NCBI RefSeq assembly: GCF_007830595.1
Contig: NZ_VLLD01000011.1
Direction: 5' to 3' (one strand)
DNA: 64,000 bases
Source: Treponema_B putidum
GTDB lineage: Bacteria > Spirochaetota > Spirochaetia > Treponematales > Treponemataceae
Shown here: one piece after another, positions 1 to 7,574 of the stretch
How the letters are laid out: every line of letters starts with the position of its first letter
Numbering within the stretch: position 1 is the first letter of the stretch
The notes under the pieces: generated by a model
What the model saw: only the letters and a program-made list of their open reading frames with translations
Told to the model about the DNA's origin: nothing
Databases searched by the model: none
Made by a program: the position numbers and the translations under genes

Positions 1-970
1 TTAAGCAGTATGATTTATACTCTCAGAAAGATGAAATGGAAATTATAAATATTGAACAACAGCTTTTTGAAGCTAAGTTAGTTTCTACTACTGTGCAGGC
101 ATTAGGAAATTATTATCTATTAAAAAAAAACGTTAAAATTAATGAAGAATATGAAAAACTTTTGATACTTGCTGAAAAAAAGATGAAAATTTGTGGATAC
201 AAGGGAGACTTTCAAGTTTAGAGTTGCAAGATCGCAGTAATAAACGTACTGATAAGCAAAATGAAATGATTAAGACGATGTTTCAATTTGAAACTGCAAA
301 AAAAAATTTAAAATTAATTGGTGTATATGAAAACTATACGATAAATGATCTCGACGAATGGATTTCATTATGGGAATTTTTTTTGGATAATTTTGAAATT
401 AATGATTTATTAATCGCAAGATTAAATAAATTACGATTGCATAGTGATTGGAATTCACAAATACAAAGCTATATTTCATACATCCCTAAATTTTATATAT
501 CATGTGATTTTACGCCAAATGCAAACAAGGAAAGTTATAAATCTTTTTCTGAAAGTGTGAGCGAGACATTTAAAGAAAAAAATCAAGTTACATGGAATGT
601 AAATTTAGGTATGACCATAAATCTTGATCCTTTTGCAAAGGAGTATAGTTTGAATAAACAGTTCAAAAATTTAAAAGAAATTCAACGAATCAATGAAGAA
701 GAGCTAAATAAAAAATTAAATTTGCAAGCAATACAAATCCGTAACAACCTTAAAATGCTTGATGAACAAATAAAAAATGCAAATAGTAAAATAGAAGCGC
801 TTAAATTGCGCAATTTAGAAGCAGAAACTATGTACTCATCTGGGTACATTAGCGAAGTAGAATGTAGTTTGCAGAAGCTAGAATTACAAGAAGCAGAGTT
901 GGCATATACAAGTTTAAGACTTTCGAAAATTATCTATTATTTACAATTTTATAACAAAAAACAATTATAA
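1..970 (+). pseudogene. TolC-like outer-membrane efflux protein, 5'-truncated by window edge and frameshifted
   Basis: The reading frame is open from base 3 to a stop at 219-221, and a second frame starting around 191 continues to 970. The two halves join logically: the first ends in a helix typical of TolC repeats (ILAEKKMK), and the second begins with a G-x-(I/L)-S-x-L-E-L motif (GRLSSLELQD), which normally follows that helix in the same protein. A shift equal to one missing base near 185-215 explains the break. The second half has a beta-strand-like stretch (VTWNVNLGMTINLDPF) followed by long coiled helices and a second repeat motif (YSSGYISEVECSLQKLEL), matching the C-terminal repeat of TolC-family exit ducts. 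The 5' end lies outside the window. It could be a real pseudogene or a sequencing error. The family call is inferred from pattern, not from a search. Confidence 0.6.
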
Positions 971-1021
971 GCTATTTAAAGATATATCATCAATGATAAT
1001 TTTGAATTTTATTCCTCTTTT

Positions 1022-1825
1022 TTAATTTGACCCTTTATCTTTAAAATATTTTAAAAGTTTTAGGTGTAAATTATTTTTTCTCTGCCTCATATTCGGGAAG
1101 GCCGATAAAATACGGACCTTGTTTTTTTCGGCAATAAGTTTAAGTTGTTCCTGTACTTTTTCATAAGCGGAATATCCGTCTTGTTTTAGTTTTTCACGCA
1201 GAAGATTAAAACTTTCTGCAATATTGCTTTCGCTTATTTTTTCATGTATATCAAGCGATTCAAGATGTGCATAAAAATTCTCTGTCAAAGTCTTAATATG
1301 TAAGAGCGCATCATGGAGACCGATCAGAGCCTTAAGCGTAAAAATAAAGTCGGCAATAAAAATAAAAAGTAAGGCTTTTGAAATAATCAAGATAAATAGA
1401 TCGGGTATTTGATTTACATATTTTGAAATAAAAGGATTTACTATATACATTAAAGCAAGCCCCAATATTCCAAAAAGCGTCGAATTAAGGGCACAAACCC
1501 TTCCGTTAATATTCAGTTTGTGTTTTGAATAATCCCACCAAAGGGTATCAAATAAATATTCTAAAATAAAACTCGCAGCATATTCAAGAGCACTTGTCAA
1601 AAGTACGGCAGCAAAAAACAAAACTATAGGATAAGGGATTAAATTTTTTAGCGAAAAAATTAAAATCAAAGCCCCAAAACCGTATATGGGACATACAGGT
1701 CCGTAAAGCATTCCTCGGTTTAACACAAACTTCCTTTGTAAAAGCGAGCAATAGACTACTTCACAAAACCATCCGATAAAACTGTAAATAGTGAAATATA
1801 AAATCAAATAATCCAATGCCATCAT
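1022..1825 (-). CDS. CmpB-type multi-pass membrane protein (putative ABC-transporter type IV family)
   Basis: This 267-residue protein begins with a short hydrophobic segment and the motif FIGWFCEVVYCS, followed by NRGMLYGPVCPIYGFGA. Both are characteristic of the family called putative ABC-transporter type IV or CmpB (PF06541). Four to six membrane segments occupy the first 180 residues. The remaining 85 residues are charged and probably cytoplasmic helices. The start codon overlaps the stop of the upstream fucosidase gene by 4 bases (ATGA type), so the two are translationally coupled. The transport role is only a family label, and no substrate can be deduced. Confidence 0.75.
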   Translation of the reverse strand: MMALDYLILYFTIYSFIGWFCEVVYCSLLQRKFVLNRGMLYGPVCPIYGFGALILIFSLKNLIPYPIVLFFAAVLLTSALEYAASFILEYLFDTLWWDYSKHKLNINGRVCALNSTLFGILGLALMYIVNPFISKYVNQIPDLFILIISKALLFIFIADFIFTLKALIGLHDALLHIKTLTENFYAHLESLDIHEKISESNIAESFNLLREKLKQDGYSAYEKVQEQLKLIAEKNKVRILSAFPNMRQRKNNLHLKLLKYFKDKGSN

Positions 1826-3255
1826 TTTCCTCCTACTCTTAAAATTAAGTTATCCTGTTTTAAGGCCTTACGCAATGAAGGTGTTCCGCTTGTAGATACT
1901 GAAATTGTGAGAGGCTTTTCTATTTTTATGTTTTTAAAAATTTCCAATTCTTTTTTGTTTGCAGGGAAGCAAAATTCCTTTCCGTTTATTTCCAAAACCT
2001 CATCTTGAGATAGTGGCTTTTTTCTGGCGAGGCTTATTGTCCACAAATTTGTTTTGTGCAAGCCTTTTGAAATTTTTAGATTAAGTTCAAGCTCTGTACA
2101 AATAAAATGAGAAGAATAATAATCTTTTCCAGTAAAGCGGTAAAGTTTTTTTGTAAAGGGGATTTCGTTTTTTTCTCCGTTTAGTTCTAAAATACTATCT
2201 TGAGGAATATCTAAATTTAATTCTTTACAAAGTTTTTTTGCGCACCCTTGAGAAGGCGCTTTTGATTTAAAAAAGCTGCCTATTTTCTTTAAGACTTCAG
2301 CTTCAAAAGCTACCACGGAGCCGTCGCCCTTTGGGCCGATATTCAAAAGATAATTACCTCCCATAGCTCTTACCCTTATAAGGCTTTCTATAAGCTCTTG
2401 GGCCTTTTTATTTTTATCTCCCCGTTTTTGCCATGAACGGTAGCCCCATGTTTCATGGTAAATTGAAGCAGGGGTTTGCCAAGGAACATTTAAACTTTTA
2501 TCAGGAAATTTGTTATCCCCCATTGTACAAAAATCTCCGCAGTCATTCCATATACGGCCGTTTATCATCATGTTAGGCTGAAGTTGTTGAGCAAGAGCTT
2601 TCACCTCTTCGCTTTGTTTTTTCGTAGGAAAGCCCATATCCATCCAAAGCTCACAAAGGGGGCCGTAATTTGTAACCAGCTCTTTCAGCTGCTCAAGATT
2701 AAATTTTTGATGCTTGGGCGGAATTTTATCGCTGTTATGATCGCTTATAGGAAGAGCAAATTCGCAGTCCCAATCTATCCAAGAAAAATAAAGCCCGAAC
2801 TTTAAACCGTTTTTTTTGCATGCGTTAGAAAGTTCTGCAACAAGGTCTCTTTTTGCAGGTGCCTTCATAGAATTATAATCGGTAGTCTTTGTATCAAAAA
2901 GACAAAATCCGTCATGGTGCTTTGCTGTGATAATTATGTATTTCATTCTTGCAGCTTTTGCAAGAGCACATATTTTTTCCGCATCGAAATTTTTACAGGT
3001 AAATTTATTTTGTAAGGCCTTATATTCTTCTTTAGGAATTTTACCGTGACTTAAAATCTGTTCACTGTAACCGCTCTTTATAGGTTCACCCTTCCAAACA
3101 CCTCCGCATAAAGAATAAAGCCCGTAATGAATAAACATTCCGAAACCTAATTTTTGCCACTGTATAATCTTATCCGGTTTCATAATATTGAGTATATAAG
3201 ATAGAATGAGAGATTTCAAGTGAGTAAAAATAGACAAGCCCATAAAATTGATCAA
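1822..3255 (-). CDS. alpha-L-fucosidase, GH29 family
   Basis: The protein carries the GH29 hallmarks: WQKLGFGMFIHYGLYS near the start, YIIITAKHHDGFCLFD (the conserved HHDGF motif), and LWMDMGFP, where the catalytic aspartate nucleophile of GH29 is expected. RAMGGNYLLNIGPKGDG follows at the end of the barrel, then a beta-rich C-terminal domain. It releases terminal fucose from glycans. The start is uncertain. A TTG at 3255 has an AGGGA box 8 bases upstream and gives 477 residues. An ATG at 3183 begins MKPDKIIQW, where family members usually begin, but has no visible ribosome site. If the longer form is used, the extra residues form a hydrophobic stretch that is not a clean signal peptide. It is coupled by overlap to the downstream membrane-protein gene. 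Confidence 0.85.
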   Translation of the reverse strand: MINFMGLSIFTHLKSLILSYILNIMKPDKIIQWQKLGFGMFIHYGLYSLCGGVWKGEPIKSGYSEQILSHGKIPKEEYKALQNKFTCKNFDAEKICALAKAARMKYIIITAKHHDGFCLFDTKTTDYNSMKAPAKRDLVAELSNACKKNGLKFGLYFSWIDWDCEFALPISDHNSDKIPPKHQKFNLEQLKELVTNYGPLCELWMDMGFPTKKQSEEVKALAQQLQPNMMINGRIWNDCGDFCTMGDNKFPDKSLNVPWQTPASIYHETWGYRSWQKRGDKNKKAQELIESLIRVRAMGGNYLLNIGPKGDGSVVAFEAEVLKKIGSFFKSKAPSQGCAKKLCKELNLDIPQDSILELNGEKNEIPFTKKLYRFTGKDYYSSHFICTELELNLKISKGLHKTNLWTISLARKKPLSQDEVLEINGKEFCFPANKKELEIFKNIKIEKPLTISVSTSGTPSLRKALKQDNLILRVGGK

Positions 3256-3333
3256 TACTTGAATCCCTGTAAATTATAATATATAATAGATAAAGGGAAT
3301 AAGCACTTAACGATTGATTGGGGAGGTAAAAAA

Positions 3334-4950
3334 ATGATGGATTTTTCACGGAAGATACCTATAGGCGTACAAAGTTTTGAAGTCATGCGTAATGATAAAT
3401 TTTTGTATGTAGATAAAACCGAATTTATTTTTAAGCTGACTAATTCAAATAGAGTCTACTTTTTAAGCCGACCCCGCCGTTTCGGAAAAAGCCTTTTTCT
3501 TTCTACCCTCGAAGCCTACTTTTTAGGAAAAAAAGAATTGTTTAAGGGGCTGTACATTGAAGAAGCCGAAGAAAACAGAGCTAAAAACGAAGGAACTGAA
3601 GCATGGACTCAATATCCCGTTCTTTACTTGGATTTTAATACGGGGCGGTATGATTTGCCTGAGTCTTTAAACGAAAGCCTTGACTTCTTTTTAAGAGCCG
3701 AGGAGGCGCGTTTCGGTATACAGGGGAACAATTTATCTTTTGGTAAACGCTTTGCTTTTTTAATACAAACAGCTTATGAAAAAACCGGCAAACAGGTAGT
3801 TATCCTCGTAGACGAATATGATAAGCCCCTCTTACAAACAATGTATGTAAATGAAACCCTAAACGAAGAATTCCGCAGTACACTCAAAGCTTTTTATTCC
3901 GTTATAAAAACTTGCGACAAGTATATCCGCTTTGCATTTTTAACGGGAGTAACAAAATTCAGTAAGGTAAGTATTTTCAGTGACCTAAATAACTTACAAG
4001 ACATAAGCCTTCACGAAGATTGCTCTGCCCTTTGCGGTATAACCCAAGAAGAATTAACGGCCGTATTTTCTCCCGAAATTCAGGTCTTGGCAGACAAAGA
4101 AAAGATAAGCTATGAAGAATGTTTAAGCCTTCTTAAAAGATGCTATGACGGATATCTTTTTGCAAAAGAAGGAAAAAGCGTTTATAATCCTTTCAGCCTT
4201 CTAAATGCTTTTTCGGCAAAAGATGTGGGAAGCTATTGGTTTGCTACTGGAACTCCGACCTTTTTGGTAAACTACCTCAAAGAAGCTGATTATAATATTC
4301 CCGACTTAGACGGAAATGTTGAGCTTGATGAGGCCGGCTTAGCCGATTACCGAGCCGACACAAAAAATCCTTTGCCGATTTTATTTCAAGCAGGATATTT
4401 AACAATAAAAAGTTATGATTCAAAATACAAGCTTTATTCTTTGGGTTTTCCTAATGATGAAGTGCGTTACGGTTTTTTAAGCAATCTTTTGCCTGTCTAT
4501 TCAGATATTAAAAATACTGAAACGGCTCATTCCGTCGCCCAATTTTCTAAAGATATTGAAAGAGGAAATGTAGATAACTTTATGGAAAGAATGCAGTCCA
4601 TAATTGCCGGCATTCCTTACGATAATCTTCCCAAAGAAAAGTTAAAACTTAGAGAGCAAAATTATCAGACTGCCGTTTATTTGATTTTTAAGCTGATGGG
4701 GCAATTTGTCGAAACCGAAATACATTGTTCTGCCGGAAGAGCTGACTGTCTTGTTCATACACAAGATACGATTTATATCTTCGAATTTAAACTTGACGGA
4801 AACGGAAGCTCGGCAGATGCGATAGCACAGATAAAAGAAAAAGGCTATTCAGCTCCTTTTAAATCAAGCGGTAAAAGAATTGTTCTAATAGGTTCATCCT
4901 TTGATGAAAAAGAGCGTACCATAAAAGACTGGAAAACCGAAAAAATTTAA
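3334..4950 (+). CDS. AAA-ATPase-like protein with C-terminal PD-(D/E)XK nuclease domain
   Basis: The 538-residue protein starts with KIPIGVQSFEVMR and FLYVDKT, then a Walker A-like RPRRFGKSLFLS and a Walker B-like VVILVDEYDKPLL. This is the signature of the AAA-ATPase-like family PF09820. The last 100 residues carry GRADCLV and IYIFEFKLDG, the D and E-x-K of a PD-(D/E)XK nuclease fold (PF08011). An in-frame ATG ATG start at 3334/3337 follows a GGGAGG box. These genes are multicopy in many anaerobes, including treponemes. Their function is not established, and roles in mobile-element or conflict biology have been proposed. It stands alone here on its strand. Confidence 0.85.
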   Translation: MMDFSRKIPIGVQSFEVMRNDKFLYVDKTEFIFKLTNSNRVYFLSRPRRFGKSLFLSTLEAYFLGKKELFKGLYIEEAEENRAKNEGTEAWTQYPVLYLDFNTGRYDLPESLNESLDFFLRAEEARFGIQGNNLSFGKRFAFLIQTAYEKTGKQVVILVDEYDKPLLQTMYVNETLNEEFRSTLKAFYSVIKTCDKYIRFAFLTGVTKFSKVSIFSDLNNLQDISLHEDCSALCGITQEELTAVFSPEIQVLADKEKISYEECLSLLKRCYDGYLFAKEGKSVYNPFSLLNAFSAKDVGSYWFATGTPTFLVNYLKEADYNIPDLDGNVELDEAGLADYRADTKNPLPILFQAGYLTIKSYDSKYKLYSLGFPNDEVRYGFLSNLLPVYSDIKNTETAHSVAQFSKDIERGNVDNFMERMQSIIAGIPYDNLPKEKLKLREQNYQTAVYLIFKLMGQFVETEIHCSAGRADCLVHTQDTIYIFEFKLDGNGSSADAIAQIKEKGYSAPFKSSGKRIVLIGSSFDEKERTIKDWKTEKI

Positions 4951-4957
4951 CATCCGC

Positions 4958-4971
4958 GTAACATCTGTTAC
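4958..4971. promoter_or_regulatory. HcpR-type operator upstream of hcp
   Basis: This is a perfect palindrome, GTAAC-N4-GTTAC. From memory, this inverted repeat is the reported HcpR consensus in clostridia, Thermotoga and treponemes. The HcpR-like gene lies just beyond hcp. The centre (4964.5) falls 41.5 bases upstream of the start point predicted from the TATAAT at 4994-4999. That is the classic position for activation by a Crp/Fnr-family protein overlapping the -35 region. Confidence 0.75.
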
Positions 4972-4993
4972 CGACTTCTATTCATAAAATGCT

Positions 4994-4999
4994 TATAAT
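4994..4999 (+). promoter_or_regulatory. -10 element of the hcp promoter
   Basis: A consensus TATAAT lies 23 bases after the end of the GTAAC-N4-GTTAC palindrome. No good -35 hexamer is present; the operator occupies that place. This is the architecture expected of an activator-dependent class II promoter. The predicted transcript start is near 5006, giving a leader of about 187 bases before the hcp start codon. Confidence 0.65.
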
Positions 5000-5027
5000 T
5001 TACTCAAACCTTTGAAAAATAGGAGGT

Positions 5028-5135
5028 ATGATAAACAGTTCAACAGAAATACTGTTTCACTGTTTATCTACCGAGTTTTGTGCTTTGCACAAAACATCGC
5101 ATTATTATATGTGTGTGCTTTTCGGCACACACTAG
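5028..5135 (+). other. possible 35-codon leader ORF inside the hcp 5' leader
   Basis: A consensus AGGAGGT (5021-5027) abuts an ATG at 5028. The frame stays open through three hairpins and stops with TAG at 5133. The spacing between ribosome site and ATG is too short for efficient initiation, so translation is doubtful. The encoded peptide has three cysteines and no recognisable domain. It may be only a by-product of the structured leader. Confidence 0.25.
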
Positions 5136-5179
5136 AAAAAACTTTTTTTGCAAATTGATATTTGCTGCAAAAAGTTTTT
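5030..5179 (+). promoter_or_regulatory. hcp leader with four consecutive hairpins
   Basis: Four inverted repeats follow one another. The first has 10-base arms GATAAACAGT (5030-5039) and ACTGTTTATC (5059-5068), with an inner AACAG/CTGTT stem. The second has GTTTTGTGC (5075-5083) and GCACAAAAC (5087-5095). The third has GTGTGTGC (5111-5118) and GCACACAC (5125-5132). The fourth is a long A/T-rich stem (5136-5152 with 5166-5179) that ends two bases before the hcp ribosome site TAGGAGA. Complementarity is seen directly; the regulatory role is inferred. Confidence 0.6.
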
Positions 5180-5192
5180 ATAGGAGAATACT

Positions 5193-6824
5193 ATGGACAC
5201 TATGTTTTGTTTTCAATGTCAGGAGACATTTAAAAATTCAGGCTGCGTAAGGGTAGGAGTATGCGGGAAAAACCCCTTAGTTGCAGGATTGCAGGATTTT
5301 CTCATCTGGGGAACAAAAAAACTTTCCGAGGTGACGAGTTATATGAGGGAAAAAGGGATTAAGGTTGAAAAAGAAATTAACCACATCGTAAGCACGAACC
5401 TTTTTGTTACAATAACCAATGCAAATTTTGATGAAAAGGCAATCAACAACAGAATAAATATTACTCTTAAAGCAATCCATGATTTGTATAGTTCTTTAAA
5501 CCGCTCCCTTGATCCGGAGATTGAAGCACATCTTGGCTCGGATATACCGAAAAGGCTGGGCAAGGCCATGACAATAGGTGTTTTGCAGACAAAAGATCCG
5601 GATAAGCGTTCCTTAAAAGAACTTATTATCTATGGGCTAAAGGGGCTATGTGCCTACGTAAAACATGCTAACACCTTGGGCTATGAAGATGAAGAGGTGG
5701 ATGCTTTTATTCAAAAAACGCTTTCAATGCTCATAGATGAAAATTTAAGTGTTGATGAACTTATTTCGCTTACCTTAAAGACAGGAGAGGCCGGAGTTAA
5801 GGGAATGGCTCTGCTGGATAGCGCCAACACAGGCAGCTACGGCAATCCTGAAATAACCGAAGTTTCGATAGGTGTAAGAAATAATCCTGGCATCCTTGTG
5901 TCAGGTCATGATCTAAAAGATATAGAAATGCTCCTTGAGCAAACCGAGGGAACCGGTATTGATGTTTATACTCACTCCGAAATGCTGCCTGCAAATTATT
6001 ATCCAAAACTAAAAAAATATAAACATCTTGCAGGTAATTACGGTAATTCGTGGGCAAAGCAGGCTTCCGAATTCGAAAGTTTTAACGGCCCCATCCTTAT
6101 GACAACCAACTGCATAATTCCTACAAAGGCTTCCTACGTATCAAGAATGTATACTACAAATGCAGCAGGACATCCCGGCTGTGTTCATATCGAAGCCGAT
6201 GAAAACGGACATAAGGACTTTTCCGAAATTATAAAAAAGGCAAAATCTTGCCCGCCGCCTAAGGAAATTGAAACCGGAAAGATTATAGGCGGCTTTGCTC
6301 ACGCCCAAGTTTTTGCTCTTGCCGATAAAATTGTCGAAAGCGTCAAAAACGGGGATATTAGAAAATTCATAGTAATGGGAGGCTGTGACGGCAGACACAC
6401 AACGAGATCTTATTATACAAATTTTGCAGAAGCTCTTCCAAAAAATACCGTGATTCTGACAGCAGGTTGTGCAAAATATAGGTATAATAAACTAAATCTT
6501 GGAGATATAAACGGAATTCCAAGGGTATTGGATGCAGGGCAGTGTAATGATTCTTATTCGCTTGCTCTTATCGCGCTTAAATTGAAGGAAATATTTAACC
6601 TAAGCGATATTAATGATTTACCTATAATTTTTAATATAGCATGGTACGAACAAAAAGCCGTCATAGTACTATTGGCGCTATTATTCTTAGGTGTAAAAAA
6701 TATACATCTTGGGCCTACTATTCCGGGTTTCCTTTCGCCCAATGTAAAGGAGGTTTTAATAAGCAAATTCGGATTATCGGGAATATCTTCAATAGAAGAT
6801 GATATAAAACGTTTCTTCGGCTAG
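5193..6824 (+). CDS. hcp: hybrid cluster protein (hydroxylamine reductase / NO-responsive reductase)
   Basis: The 543-residue protein has the N-terminal cluster motif C6-x2-C9-x8-C18-x5-C24, which binds an iron-sulphur cubane. The hybrid Fe-S-O cluster ligands are recognisable in order: SGHDLKDIEMLLEQT (His, Glu), TNCIIP, MGGCDGR, TAGCAKYRYN, DAGQCNDSYS (four Cys) and WYEQKAV (Glu, Lys). Length and motifs match Hcp throughout. Hcp reduces hydroxylamine in vitro and is linked to NO detoxification and S-nitrosylation control in anaerobes; it is cytoplasmic. GGAG lies 7 bases before the ATG. The gene sits behind an HcpR-type operator and converges on the regulator gene, so induction by nitrosative stress through HcpR is the likely control. 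Confidence 0.96.
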   Translation: MDTMFCFQCQETFKNSGCVRVGVCGKNPLVAGLQDFLIWGTKKLSEVTSYMREKGIKVEKEINHIVSTNLFVTITNANFDEKAINNRINITLKAIHDLYSSLNRSLDPEIEAHLGSDIPKRLGKAMTIGVLQTKDPDKRSLKELIIYGLKGLCAYVKHANTLGYEDEEVDAFIQKTLSMLIDENLSVDELISLTLKTGEAGVKGMALLDSANTGSYGNPEITEVSIGVRNNPGILVSGHDLKDIEMLLEQTEGTGIDVYTHSEMLPANYYPKLKKYKHLAGNYGNSWAKQASEFESFNGPILMTTNCIIPTKASYVSRMYTTNAAGHPGCVHIEADENGHKDFSEIIKKAKSCPPPKEIETGKIIGGFAHAQVFALADKIVESVKNGDIRKFIVMGGCDGRHTTRSYYTNFAEALPKNTVILTAGCAKYRYNKLNLGDINGIPRVLDAGQCNDSYSLALIALKLKEIFNLSDINDLPIIFNIAWYEQKAVIVLLALLFLGVKNIHLGPTIPGFLSPNVKEVLISKFGLSGISSIEDDIKRFFG

Positions 6825-6844
6825 AAACATAATCGAGTGACAGA

Positions 6845-6872
6845 CTAAGGGCTTTTTCTGATAAGCCCTTAG
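6845..6872. terminator. shared hairpin between hcp and hcpR
   Basis: A perfect 10-base inverted repeat, CTAAGGGCTT (6845-6854) and AAGCCCTTAG (6863-6872), has an 8-base loop between two convergent genes and includes the stop codon of the minus-strand gene. No long T-run follows on either strand, so termination may be weak or the hairpin may protect mRNA ends. Confidence 0.5.
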
Positions 6873-7519
6873 CTAAAATCTTCGAGCTTATCAAGGTTGA
6901 CAATGATGGTATCTTTTTCGATTTTTAAAAGACCGTCTTTTTGCATGTTCATAAGCTCACGGGAAAGAGATGGACGAGGAAGGGCTAAGTATTCAGCCAT
7001 AGCTTCCCTGTTTAGGTTTAGCTCAACCTTTGAGCTTCCTTTAGCCTGCTGCAATAAATAGAGGGCTATTTTTTGACGAAGACTGAATGAAGAAAAGATA
7101 AGGAGCTTTTGGTTTAAAAAATAAGCCTTATGAGCTAAAATATTTAATAGGTTCTTTAAAACCTTAAAATGAGTTTCGGAATAAACTTCGGCACCAAAAA
7201 CTCCTTCTATGGGGAGACAAAGAATTTCAGCATCGTTTATGACACGGCATGAATAATCATATACGGCCGAATCTAAAAGAGCATAGACTTCGGCAAAAAC
7301 CGTACCGGGATGTTCAAAGCGGTTTACAATCAACCGCTTTCCATCGGCGGTGTTTTTTTCGATTTGAACGATACCCGATTTTAAAACAAAGATAAAAGAA
7401 GGGATATCGCCCTCAAAAAAGATAAAGGCATCTTTTTTATAGTTGAGGGTTTTGGCCTTGGTATTTTTTAAATATTTTTCCGTTTCTTGGGCGGATATAT
7501 TTTTAAAAATAGGATTCAT
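6869..7519 (-). CDS. hcpR: Crp/Fnr-family transcription regulator, probable HcpR
   Basis: The 216-residue protein has an N-terminal cyclic-nucleotide-binding-type beta-roll (from about residue 20 to 115, with FFEGDIPSFIFVLKSGIV), a dimerisation helix, and a C-terminal winged helix with MAEYLALPRPSLSRELMNMQ as the recognition region. The effector domain lacks the usual cAMP-binding residues, as in HcpR and Dnr-type sensors. In Porphyromonas and Desulfovibrio, HcpR is a haem- or NO-responsive activator of hcp. Its position next to hcp and the palindromic operator support the name. It is divergent from the DUF1858/solute-binding-like gene, with about 55 bases between the start codons. Confidence 0.85.
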   Translation of the reverse strand: MNPIFKNISAQETEKYLKNTKAKTLNYKKDAFIFFEGDIPSFIFVLKSGIVQIEKNTADGKRLIVNRFEHPGTVFAEVYALLDSAVYDYSCRVINDAEILCLPIEGVFGAEVYSETHFKVLKNLLNILAHKAYFLNQKLLIFSSFSLRQKIALYLLQQAKGSSKVELNLNREAMAEYLALPRPSLSRELMNMQKDGLLKIEKDTIIVNLDKLEDFS

Positions 7520-7574
7520 ACTTTTAATTTCGGGTTATTTTAATTTTAACTTGATTATATATCGGAGGATTATA

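Noticed and set aside
7443..7574. Upstream extension of the DUF1858 fusion gene to 7443
   Set aside because: It overlaps hcpR in full, lacks a ribosome site, and the ATG at 7575 has CGGAGG at good spacing and starts the recognised domain.
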